64,000 bases of DNA from Clostridia bacterium (lineage in GTDB: Bacteria > Bacillota > Clostridia > Monoglobales > Firm-18), in NCBI GenBank assembly GCA_017397315.1, contig JAFQJA010000017.1:65804-129803 (forward strand), in the 5' to 3' direction. The position numbers were made by a program, and so were the translations under genes. Under the pieces are notes generated by a model. The model saw nothing but the letters and a program-made list of their open reading frames with translations, made no database searches and was not told the origin of the DNA. Of this stretch, positions 1-7,191 are shown one piece after another. Positions within the stretch are counted from its first letter, which is position 1. Each line of letters opens with the position of its first letter.

Positions 1-207
1 TTTTTCAAGTTTCAATCCGCCACGGCTAACATATTTAAGTTCACCGCCCCGAACTTCTACTATTGCATCTTCCGAAATCATATCTCCTGCTTTATCGCTT
101 CTTTGATTGTTTACAAACACAGAGCCTGACATTATGATGCTTTTTGCTCTTTCTCTGCTTGCAGCATAACCTTGCTCAACTAAATATACATCAAGACGAG
201 TTTTCAA
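1..207 (-). CDS. tlyA: TlyA-family rRNA 2'-O-methyltransferase / hemolysin A, N-terminal part (cut by window edge)
   Basis: Only the first 69 codons lie in the window and the gene continues past position 1. It reads from a TTG at 207, three bases after the dxs stop and with a GAGG-type ribosome binding site inside the end of dxs. The visible part is an S4-type RNA-binding domain (start KTRLDVYLVEQGYA, then RERAKSIIMSG) ending in YVSRGGLKL, which is the hallmark junction between the S4 domain and the FtsJ-like methyltransferase domain in TlyA. Family members 2'-O-methylate 16S and/or 23S rRNA. The tight coupling to dxs is the usual clostridial order. The family call is firm; the catalytic half cannot be seen. 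Confidence 0.88.
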   Translation of the reverse strand, partial: MKTRLDVYLVEQGYAASRERAKSIIMSGSVFVNNQRSDKAGDMISEDAIVEVRGGELKYVSRGGLKLEK

Positions 208-209
208 TT

Positions 210-2009
210 CTACTTAACCTCTTTCAAAATAACTTCCGCAATGCTTTTTGCATCCGTGTTATAGTGCCGTTCCAATTCTGATACACTGCCGTGCGTAACA
301 ACGGCATCATTGTCATAACCAACTTTTGTAACTTTTCCGCCAATAACAGACTGCACAACAGAACCAAGACCTCCATAGGTTACGCCGTCTTCAACTGTTA
401 TTATTTTTCCTGTTTTGCCGTATGACTTTAAAAGCAACTCTTTATCTATTGGTTTAATTGTTCTAATATCAATTATTTCAGCGTCAACACCAGCGATATT
501 AACAGCCTCAACCACTTTTTTAAGACAACAGCCAGAGGTAACAACTGTAATATCCTTCCCTTCTCGTATAACGCTTCCTTTTCCAAAAACAAAGCCACCT
601 GCCATCTCATATTCCAAAGGAAAACGAGGATACCTGATAGCAACAGGACCGTTATAATTATTGACAGCAAATTGTATCATCTGTTCGAAAACTTCATTAT
701 TACACGGCGACAAAACCGCAACATTTGGCATAGACAAAAAGTATGCTAAATCAAGAAGACCGTGATGAGACTCTCCGTCTTCCCCTACAATCCCTGCTCT
801 GTCAACTGCAAAAACCACATGGAGATTACGCATTGCAACATCGTGAACAATATTATCGTATGCTCGTTGCAAAAAACTGGAATATACTGCAACCACAGGA
901 ATATATCCTCCTCTTGCAAGACCTCCTGCAAAGGTAACAGCATGACCTTCTGCAATTCCTACATCATAAAATCTATTTTTAAATTTTTTTGCAAATTCCA
1001 TAAGACCTGTACCGTCAGGCATAGCAGCGGTAATAGCCACAACTTTGTCATTTTGTTGTGCAATAGTTGTTAGTGTCTCGCCAAAAACATCTGATGGTTT
1101 TTTTAAAGACAAATTATTATTTAAAACTTCACCTGTTTTTACATCAAACATACCGATACCGTGAAACTTACTAGGATTTTGTTCTGCAAACGAGTATCCT
1201 GCTCCTTTTTTGGTAATAACATGCACTAAAACCGGAGCATCAATATTTTTAGCCATTTCAAATGCCTCAGTAAGTTCACGAATATTGTGCCCATCAACCG
1301 GACCAATGGTTATAATACCAAGCATTTCAAAAAGGTTGTCATTTAAAAACATGAATTTTACAGCGTCTTTAATATGCTTTAATCCTTTTCCGAGAGATGT
1401 TTCGCCAAGTCGGTCTTTAACACGCTTTTTTGTATTGTGATAGAACTTACCTGTTCTTATTTTACTTAAATACTTTGACATACCGCCTACATTTTTTGAT
1501 ATAGACATTTCATTGTTGTTTAATACAATAGTAATATTTGATTTTAATCTCGAAACATTGTTAAGGGCTTCAAAAGCAAGCCCACCTGTCATTGCTCCGT
1601 CTCCGATTACTGCAACAACATTGTAGTTTTCGCCTTTTAAGTCTCTTGCGTAGGCATACCCCAATGCAGTGGAAACCGAGGTACTGCTGTGTCCGGAATC
1701 GTAGCAGTCCGTATTACTTTCAGAAGTTCTTGTAAAACCACTCACTCCTCCGAAAGTTCGTAAGCCATCAAGGCTTCTGCCCGAAAGTAATTTATGAACA
1801 TAACTTTGATGTCCGACATCCCAAATTATTTTATCATTGCCCGGGTTATAACACTTATGTAGAGCAATAGTAAGTTCAACCGCGCCAAGGTTGGACGCAA
1901 GGTGTCCTCCGTTTTTCGAAACAGCATTTAAAAGTTCTTCCCTAATTTCACTTGACAAAACTTCCAGTTGTTCGAATGTTAAGTTTTTAATATTTATAAA
2001 ATCAGACAT
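210..2009 (-). CDS. dxs: 1-deoxy-D-xylulose-5-phosphate synthase
   Basis: DXS condenses pyruvate and glyceraldehyde 3-phosphate with thiamine diphosphate, the first step of the MEP isoprenoid pathway, in the cytosol. The 599-residue product has the TPP motif GDGAM (residues 136-140) with the paired Asn in NNNEMS about 25 residues later, GGHLASNLG near residue 35, and the transketolase-type central and C-terminal domains. The ATG at 2009 is preferred: AGAGTGGG lies at proper spacing, whereas the in-frame GTG at 2018 would overlap that site. It lies 18 bases after oapA and directly before tlyA. With ispA on the other side of the OLE RNA, isoprenoid synthesis genes flank that RNA on both sides. 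Confidence 0.97.
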   Translation of the reverse strand: MSDFINIKNLTFEQLEVLSSEIREELLNAVSKNGGHLASNLGAVELTIALHKCYNPGNDKIIWDVGHQSYVHKLLSGRSLDGLRTFGGVSGFTRTSESNTDCYDSGHSSTSVSTALGYAYARDLKGENYNVVAVIGDGAMTGGLAFEALNNVSRLKSNITIVLNNNEMSISKNVGGMSKYLSKIRTGKFYHNTKKRVKDRLGETSLGKGLKHIKDAVKFMFLNDNLFEMLGIITIGPVDGHNIRELTEAFEMAKNIDAPVLVHVITKKGAGYSFAEQNPSKFHGIGMFDVKTGEVLNNNLSLKKPSDVFGETLTTIAQQNDKVVAITAAMPDGTGLMEFAKKFKNRFYDVGIAEGHAVTFAGGLARGGYIPVVAVYSSFLQRAYDNIVHDVAMRNLHVVFAVDRAGIVGEDGESHHGLLDLAYFLSMPNVAVLSPCNNEVFEQMIQFAVNNYNGPVAIRYPRFPLEYEMAGGFVFGKGSVIREGKDITVVTSGCCLKKVVEAVNIAGVDAEIIDIRTIKPIDKELLLKSYGKTGKIITVEDGVTYGGLGSVVQSVIGGKVTKVGYDNDAVVTHGSVSELERHYNTDAKSIAEVILKEVK

Positions 2010-2027
2010 TGTTCCCACTCTTTTATA

Positions 2028-2588
2028 TTATTTCTTAAAAATACTGATAACCCTCGCAACACTGTATATAATACTGTTTGCTTTAGATATCGCGAACCCT
2101 TTCCCCAACGCTTTTCCACCAATGGTTAACGATGCAACGAAACCGGTAAGTAATAGCGAAAGTACTATTTCGTCAATATTGTAAACAGTAATTATTTTAG
2201 TGATAATAACCGCTGTTGTGGCACCGCTTATAATGCCCAAAGTATCACCAATTACATCATTACAAATATTAGAAACTTTTTCAGCATTTCTTATAAGCCA
2301 TAGTGATTGTGTTGCACCTTTTATTTTTCCTGCCGCCATTGAATGAAAGGGCGTTTCGTCAGCCGTAGCAACAGCCACACCCACAATATCAAAAACAATA
2401 CCGATAAAAACAAGCACAATTAAAATTAAAAGTGCAGTAAAAATATCAGCTTTCGGAATTAATGCCGACGATAATATGTCCATAGAAACACTTAAAAAAA
2501 ACGACAGAATAACAATAATTATAACCCATTTTGAACCGCCGTTTTTAACATTTGAATTATTTTTAATTTTAATTTTTCTCTTCTTCAC
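2028..2588 (-). CDS. oapA: OLE RNA-associated membrane protein A (OapA)
   Basis: This 186-residue integral membrane protein starts at GTG 2588 behind a clear TAGGAG site. The open frame extends upstream to 2630, but that extension would lie inside the 3' end of the OLE RNA and has no ribosome site. The sequence shows a basic N-terminus (KKRKIKIK) and about four hydrophobic segments (roughly residues 20-45, 50-75, 115-135, 140-160). Between the second and third is the polar stretch ATADETPFHSMAAGKIKGA, related to the CNNM/DUF21 membrane domain. In alkaliphilic Bacillus the homologue binds OLE RNA and holds it at the membrane, and loss of either partner causes sensitivity to alcohols and cold. 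The assignment rests on its position next to OLE, membrane topology and this motif; function here is inferred. Confidence 0.88.
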   Translation of the reverse strand: MKKRKIKIKNNSNVKNGGSKWVIIIVILSFFLSVSMDILSSALIPKADIFTALLILIVLVFIGIVFDIVGVAVATADETPFHSMAAGKIKGATQSLWLIRNAEKVSNICNDVIGDTLGIISGATTAVIITKIITVYNIDEIVLSLLLTGFVASLTIGGKALGKGFAISKANSIIYSVARVISIFKK

Positions 2589-2607
2589 AAAAATACTCCT
2601 AATTAAT

Positions 2608-3217
2608 AAAAAAACAGTGGTAGCGTACAATGTAAACTTTGCAACTTAGGTCTGCCCGAATTTCTCCACAAAACGCCAAATCGTCGCCGAAAAGGCGGTT
2701 CCCCATTATGTTTTGCGTCACCTTGTTACCACAGGTGCTGGCAGATTACCACTTAGTTTGCACTGAAATCCACTGTACGCCTGTATTTCAAACAGCCTAG
2801 GAGTTTTCCTCCACATTCCAAATAATTCTTAGCCTCTTTTGCAGATACGGTTTCAAACAGCTATAACCAAATAGCAGTTGGCCAACTGCCAAATGGTCTG
2901 TTCTGTTATCCACTCGTCTCCACTCACGGCAGGCTACACTACCCACAGCACTTTCGCACCGCAAAGTAGGTTTCATCCTGACTCGTACTTCTCAGAAGAT
3001 GTCAAAAATGTTATGTTGAAGCACAACATCAGGTCTCCACGGAATTAGGGGTCAACGCCCACATGCCATTGCGGATCGCCCCACGTCCTTTCTTCCAGCA
3101 TATGCCCCCGACTGGGCGTCGAAAGCAAACACCACAAGTTTCATCGATGTGCCCTTTTACGGATTTTTAGGCCCGTCTTAGGAATTACAGGATATGACTA
3201 GGATACTGCACCACTGT
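2608..3217 (-). ncRNA. ole: OLE RNA (ornate, large, extremophilic noncoding RNA)
   Basis: This interval has no sensible reading frame and is visibly richer in G and C than its surroundings. It sits between ispA and oapA in the order nusB-xseA-xseB-ispA-[RNA]-oapA-dxs-tlyA, the known setting of OLE RNA. The predicted transcript begins near 3217, seven bases after a promoter. The 5' end (3216-3204, CAGTGGTGCAGTA) can pair with the 3' end (2627-2615, TACGCTACCACTG), giving about 605 nt, which agrees with the roughly 610 nt of the class. Seven U residues follow the stem (2614-2608). Internal hairpins are visible at 2866-2897 (long palindrome) and 3013-3029. OLE RNA forms a ribonucleoprotein with OapA at the membrane and is tied to stress tolerance; its biochemical activity is unresolved. 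Exact ends are inferred. Confidence 0.92.
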
Positions 3218-3223
3218 AATATT

Positions 3224-3252
3224 ATTCTACCATATTTAATATTTAATGTCTA
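3224..3252 (-). promoter_or_regulatory. Sigma-A promoter for OLE RNA
   Basis: On the minus strand, TAGACA (3252-3247) is followed by a 17-base spacer and TAGAAT (3229-3224), each matching five of six consensus bases. The expected start point is A3217, the base just before the CAGTGG that opens the closing stem of the RNA. The promoter begins directly after the ispA stop codon, so OLE could be made separately from the upstream operon as well as by read-through. Confidence 0.72.
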
Positions 3253-3254
3253 TA

Positions 3255-4112
3255 TCAATAATTTCTGTTAAGCAAATAATCGGTAAGTTGTATTAAAAAC
3301 TCGCTTTTATTACCATAACAGGAAATTATATCTTTCGCTTTTTCGCTTATTTCGTTAAGTTTTTCTGTTGCACGGTCAATGCCGTAAAAGTCGACAAAAG
3401 TTTGTTTGTCCTTGTCGCTTCCCACAGGCTTGCCGAGCGTTTTTTCGTCCCCCAAAATATCTAACAAATCGTCTTTAATCTGAAATGCAAGACCTAGGTT
3501 TTCAGCAAACTGTGTAACATTGTCTATGTCTTTCTCCTCCGCATCTGCAGAAATTGCACCAATGTAAGCACCTGCACTAATCAAAGCACCTGTTTTTCTT
3601 CTATGCAAATCTATAAGCATTTCTTTATCAGTTGAACCTATAATGTCAATTACCTGACCGCCTACCATACCGTCAAAACCTGACAGTTTTGCAAGACAAA
3701 GTCCTGCCTCAACATTTTTGTTACAAGGGGACTTCAAAACGGTTTCAAAAGCATAGGTTAAAAGACCGTCTCCTGCAAGCACCGCCAGTGCATCACCATA
3801 AACTTTATGATTTGTGGGTTTTCCACGCCTTAAATCATCATTATCCATACACGGCAAATCGTCGTGTATTAAAGAATAGGTGTGTATAAACTCAAGGGCA
3901 CAGGCATAATGCTTTACATTTTCCATATTTCCGTCGAATAATTTACACACTTCCATAGCAAGTATCGGTCTTATTCTTTTACCGCCATTACTTATTGAAT
4001 AGTTGGCACTTTCGAAAATTATACTGTGATACCCACCACCTTTAGGTGCAAGTTCAGCAAGCCAATTCTCAACAATTTCAATATCATTTTTTAATTGATT
4101 TAAAAAGTCCAT
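3255..4112 (-). CDS. ispA: Polyprenyl (farnesyl/geranylgeranyl) diphosphate synthase
   Basis: This 285-residue trans-prenyltransferase adds isopentenyl diphosphate to allylic diphosphates to give C15 (or C20) products for quinone, carotenoid or lipid-carrier synthesis. It has both aspartate-rich metal-binding motifs: DDLPCMD at residues 84-90 and DDLLD at 214-218. It also has GGKRIRP (43-49) for pyrophosphate binding and the LRRGKPT segment after the first motif. The ATG overlaps the xseB stop by one base, indicating translational coupling. Chain length cannot be fixed by eye; farnesyl diphosphate is the usual product for this operon position. The OLE promoter starts right after its stop. Confidence 0.95.
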   Translation of the reverse strand: MDFLNQLKNDIEIVENWLAELAPKGGGYHSIIFESANYSISNGGKRIRPILAMEVCKLFDGNMENVKHYACALEFIHTYSLIHDDLPCMDNDDLRRGKPTNHKVYGDALAVLAGDGLLTYAFETVLKSPCNKNVEAGLCLAKLSGFDGMVGGQVIDIIGSTDKEMLIDLHRRKTGALISAGAYIGAISADAEEKDIDNVTQFAENLGLAFQIKDDLLDILGDEKTLGKPVGSDKDKQTFVDFYGIDRATEKLNEISEKAKDIISCYGNKSEFLIQLTDYLLNRNY

Positions 4113-4333
4113 TATTCATCTAATCCCTTAAATTCCTGTTTTGCAATTTCTCCGTCTTTTTTAACAAGAATGTTTATTTTCTTTTCTGCTTCATCAAGCA
4201 GTTTGTTGCACGCAGAGGATAATGCCACACCCTTTTCAAAAAGTTCAAGCATTTCGTCTAATGGCAAGTCTCCCTGCTCTAATTTTTTAACTATCTCATC
4301 AAGTTCTTTTATTGATTTTTCAAAATCAGCCAT
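4112..4333 (-). CDS. xseB: Exodeoxyribonuclease VII small subunit
   Basis: The 73-residue small subunit of the ExoVII single-strand nuclease has the typical ADFEKSIKELDEIVKKLE start followed by GDLPLDEMLELFEKG and a second helix, the usual helical hairpin that packs on XseA. Length and sequence are standard. It follows xseA after 14 bases with its own AAAGGAAAG site and overlaps ispA by one base. It is required for nuclease activity of the complex, which trims single-stranded DNA ends in repair and recombination. Confidence 0.95.
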   Translation of the reverse strand: MADFEKSIKELDEIVKKLEQGDLPLDEMLELFEKGVALSSACNKLLDEAEKKINILVKKDGEIAKQEFKGLDE

Positions 4334-4347
4334 AATTATCTTTCCTT

Positions 4348-5514
4348 TCAGTTAACTGTGCATTTTGCACTGCCGTCGCATAGTCTTAAATCTATCACAT
4401 CTCCTGAATTTATGTCAGATACGGACTTTATTATACCCCTTTTACCTGACGCAACAGCAAAACCTCTGGTTAACACAGATAAGGGGTTTAGTGAATTTAG
4501 TTTTGCTACACTTACAGAAAATTTGTTTGCCATTTCATTAAAACTAACCGTAACTGCATTTATAAGATGCTTTTCGCAGTTATCAACTCTAATTCTGTTT
4601 TGGGAAACATAGTCCATCGGACTCTTAACTGCAAAACGAGATAGTACAGAGCGTTTGTAATTAATGTTATTTAAAATTGCATTTAACATTGAGCCGTAAC
4701 TTTTGCTCACAGATGCAGAAAGTTCCACTGCGGATGGAACGGCGAGTTCTGCTGCCGCTGATGGCGTGGGAGCGCGTAAATCCGCAACAAAATCAGATAT
4801 TGAAAAATCTGTTTCGTGCCCTACTGCAGAAATAACAGGGATTTCAGACTGTGCAATTGCCATTGCAACAGGCAGTTCATTAAATGCCCATAAATCTTCA
4901 ATAGAGCCACCGCCTCTCCCCACTATAATAACATCTGCAAGAGAATTCGAATTGATGTACCCAATAGCATTCGCAATCTGGTTTGCAGCGTTTTCACCCT
5001 GCACAAGTACAGGGCAGATTAAAACTTCGCATAGCGGATAACGCCTTGAAATAACATTGACAATATCGCGAACCGCAGCGCCTGTAGGGGAGGTAACTAC
5101 TCCAACAGTTTTAGGGAACTTGGGCAACGCTTTTTTTCGGCTCTGGTCAAAATACCCCTCGCTTTGAAGTTTTTGTTTTAATTGTTCAAAAGCCAGATGC
5201 AAATCTCCAATACCGTCAGGTGTAATACTGTCGATATAAAGTTGGTAACGACCGTCTCTTTCATATACAGATACACGACCTGTAGCAATAACCTTCATAC
5301 CATTTTCAAGCTGAAAACGGATTTTATCTGCACTTCCCTTAAACATAACTGCCGCAATGGCAGAATTTTCATCTTTTAAAGTCATATAACAATGTCCCGA
5401 GGAATGCTGTTTAAAGTTCGACAGTTCACCTTTTACAGAAACATTTATAAGACTTAAATCATCTTCAATTAATGACTTAATGTATTTATTAAGGGCACTG
5501 ACTGATACCGTCAA
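4348..5514 (-). CDS. xseA: Exodeoxyribonuclease VII large subunit
   Basis: This catalytic subunit (388 residues) of ExoVII starts with an OB-fold (VSALNKYIKSLIEDD, VSVKGELSNFK, HSSGHCYMTLKDE) that binds single-stranded DNA. The nuclease domain follows, with GVVTSPTGAAVRDI near residue 137, IIVGRGGGSIEDLWAFN near 195 and the SAVGHETDFSISDFVAD motif near 230. The helical C-terminus ends in the short LTRGFAVA / IKSVSDI segment. It lies one base after nusB and 14 bases before xseB. It is somewhat shorter than the roughly 450-residue Enterobacterial form, as is common in Firmicutes. Confidence 0.96.
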   Translation of the reverse strand: MTVSVSALNKYIKSLIEDDLSLINVSVKGELSNFKQHSSGHCYMTLKDENSAIAAVMFKGSADKIRFQLENGMKVIATGRVSVYERDGRYQLYIDSITPDGIGDLHLAFEQLKQKLQSEGYFDQSRKKALPKFPKTVGVVTSPTGAAVRDIVNVISRRYPLCEVLICPVLVQGENAANQIANAIGYINSNSLADVIIVGRGGGSIEDLWAFNELPVAMAIAQSEIPVISAVGHETDFSISDFVADLRAPTPSAAAELAVPSAVELSASVSKSYGSMLNAILNNINYKRSVLSRFAVKSPMDYVSQNRIRVDNCEKHLINAVTVSFNEMANKFSVSVAKLNSLNPLSVLTRGFAVASGKRGIIKSVSDINSGDVIDLRLCDGSAKCTVN

Positions 5515-5515
5515 T

Positions 5516-5917
5516 TTAATTCCTCCCTATAACTGAAGCCAAAATACCATTAACAAAGCCAGCGTTTTTTTCATTCTCGTAAGTTTTAACAAGTGAAACT
5601 GCCTCGTTGACTGCTACGGTATTCGGTATATCCTCACAATACTTAATTTCAAATATTCCGAGTCTCAGTGAAGCTAAAGATATTTTGGAAATTCTGTTAA
5701 TAGACCAGTCTTTTAAATATTTTGCTATTTCTTCGTCTATTTCTTTTAAGTTCATCTCAACACCAAAAAGAACATTAACTATGTATTTTTTTGCACTTTC
5801 ATCAGTTATTTCTTTTTGTGAATTGTAGATATTTAAAATTTCCTCAACCGTTTCTTTTTGCATATCAGCCTGATATAGCAATTTAAACGCTAAATCTCTC
5901 GCTTGTTTTCGTGTCAT
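5516..5917 (-). CDS. nusB: Transcription antitermination protein NusB
   Basis: This 133-residue all-helical RNA-binding protein works with NusE (S10) at boxA elements during rRNA antitermination. The N-terminal arginine-rich start TRKQARDLAFKLLYQ, and the C-terminal AVNEAVSLVKTYENEKNAGFVNGILASV, are diagnostic. The start codon lies 35 bases inside the end of the preceding lipid kinase gene, so the two are probably translationally coupled. It opens the conserved nusB-xseA-xseB-ispA block. Confidence 0.95.
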   Translation of the reverse strand: MTRKQARDLAFKLLYQADMQKETVEEILNIYNSQKEITDESAKKYIVNVLFGVEMNLKEIDEEIAKYLKDWSINRISKISLASLRLGIFEIKYCEDIPNTVAVNEAVSLVKTYENEKNAGFVNGILASVIGRN

Positions 5918-6863
5918 ACTGACTGTGCTCCTTCCTTTTTGGAACTACAAACTTAAACGCATTTGGTTTAATTTCAAAACTAATACTATCCGAATTAATT
6001 ATTTCACCGTCTACACACACTTTTATTTTTCCGTTTAACGATCTAACTTTAATTTTATGGCACAATTTTGTATTAATTATTTTTTCAATATTCTTTTTGT
6101 AAATGTGCCTTCCTTTCATATAACTGGGTAATAATGAGAGAAACTTCAAACGCGAAATATTTTTTATTACATTTATATTTATAAAACCATTTTTAATATC
6201 GGAAAGAGGATTGCTTTTTATTCCTCCACCGCAATAACAACCGTTTGCAACGGAGATTAGCAGCAATTTGCCGTTGTGTAAACATTCATCTTCGGTTTCT
6301 ATTAACAAATCTGCACCTTTTTTTGCAATTAAATTAATAAGAATTGAAACAAAATAAGCAAAAGGACCTGTAATAAAACTCAACTGTTCTTTTTTATCTG
6401 CTACATTACAGTCAAAACCTATATTAAACATATTAAAGCCGTAACCGCAATTTTCTTCACCGTTTAACTTCGAAGTGTAGAAAATCGCATCCAGCAATTC
6501 TGTTTTGGAAGACATTTGTAGTGAAATATCAAAAAAATCACAGTCAGAAAAATTTCTGCAAAAATCGTTTCCCGTACCAATCGGGACAGCACCCGCCTCG
6601 GCTCCGACACAAGTCATAACACCGTTTATGACTTCATTTATCGTGCCGTCTCCCCCGCATGCAATAAATCTTGCAGGGCCGTTATTCTTACAGTATTCTT
6701 TAACATACGCGGTGGCGTCTCCCTTGTATTGAGTAAAATACACCTCAATATTATTATTAAGGTCATCAGCATTATCTGTTACTTTTTTTATGAATTTTTG
6801 CACTTCTGACTTTTTGCCTGCGTTTTTGTTAATAATAAAAACAGTTTTCATAGTACTACTCAT
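5883..6863 (-). CDS. Diacylglycerol/lipid kinase (DagK/YegS family)
   Basis: This is a 326-residue soluble lipid kinase of the DAGK catalytic family. It shows IINKNAGKK at the start, the nucleotide-binding GGDGTINEV (residues 70-78), the PIGTGNDFCRN motif near 95, and a C-terminal half with a NISRLKFLSLLPSYMKGRH segment typical of the second domain. Members phosphorylate diacylglycerol or related lipids to recycle them into phospholipid synthesis; the substrate is not certain here. ATG 6863 overlaps the stop of the preceding gene; ATG 6851 is an alternative start. Its 3' end overlaps nusB by 35 bases, which is long for this operon. Confidence 0.88.
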   Translation of the reverse strand: MSSTMKTVFIINKNAGKKSEVQKFIKKVTDNADDLNNNIEVYFTQYKGDATAYVKEYCKNNGPARFIACGGDGTINEVINGVMTCVGAEAGAVPIGTGNDFCRNFSDCDFFDISLQMSSKTELLDAIFYTSKLNGEENCGYGFNMFNIGFDCNVADKKEQLSFITGPFAYFVSILINLIAKKGADLLIETEDECLHNGKLLLISVANGCYCGGGIKSNPLSDIKNGFININVIKNISRLKFLSLLPSYMKGRHIYKKNIEKIINTKLCHKIKVRSLNGKIKVCVDGEIINSDSISFEIKPNAFKFVVPKRKEHSQYDTKTSERFSV

Positions 6864-7191
6864 TCCAACTTATAAATTTGTAACTGTCAAGTAATTGAAA
6901 ATACTTGGCAAGCCGAGGATATAAAGGTTGTGCCTTGTCTCCGAATTGAGCTTCCACTTGTTTTCCCAAATCAATAAGATTTTCACTGCCATCAATTAAC
7001 GGCCACAAAAAACTGCCCATTTCATCAAGATGAACATAACTGATTTTTGGTTTTTTAAATAACTTCTGGGCTATTCTGTTAAATACTCCCGTGTTTTCTA
7101 CTTCCAGAGTTACAGCACCATCTTTTTCAGACCAAACAATATGTTCTGACTTTTTTGGCACATTTTCCAAATAATTGTCATTATTTTTCAT
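6856..7191 (-). CDS. PqqD-like protein (RiPP recognition-element fold)
   Basis: The 111-residue protein has the compact winged-helix pattern of PqqD: a strand region (IVWSEKDGAVTLEVEN), then VHLDEMGSFLWPLIDG and ENLIDLGKQVEAQFGD, then a helix ending LDSYKFISW. In peptide-modifying pathways PqqD-type domains bind leader peptides. In this setting, next to an OPT peptide transporter and with no radical SAM or precursor gene nearby, its role is unknown. It overlaps the OPT stop by 11 bases and the next kinase start by 8, so it is tied to both. The family call is from fold-pattern recognition. Confidence 0.72.
   Translation of the reverse strand: MKNNDNYLENVPKKSEHIVWSEKDGAVTLEVENTGVFNRIAQKLFKKPKISYVHLDEMGSFLWPLIDGSENLIDLGKQVEAQFGDKAQPLYPRLAKYFQLLDSYKFISWNE

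Noticed and set aside
2589-2630. Upstream extension of oapA to an apparent start at 2630
   Set aside because: It would translate the 3' arm of the OLE closing stem and lacks a ribosome site; GTG 2588 has TAGGAG at proper spacing.
2640-3217. A protein gene hidden in the ispA-oapA gap
   Set aside because: Stops in all frames, many inverted repeats and the conserved OLE context point to RNA.
4703-5041. Opposite-strand open frames such as those inside xseA, infB and dapB
   Set aside because: They are antisense shadows of well-supported genes, without ribosome sites or family resemblance.
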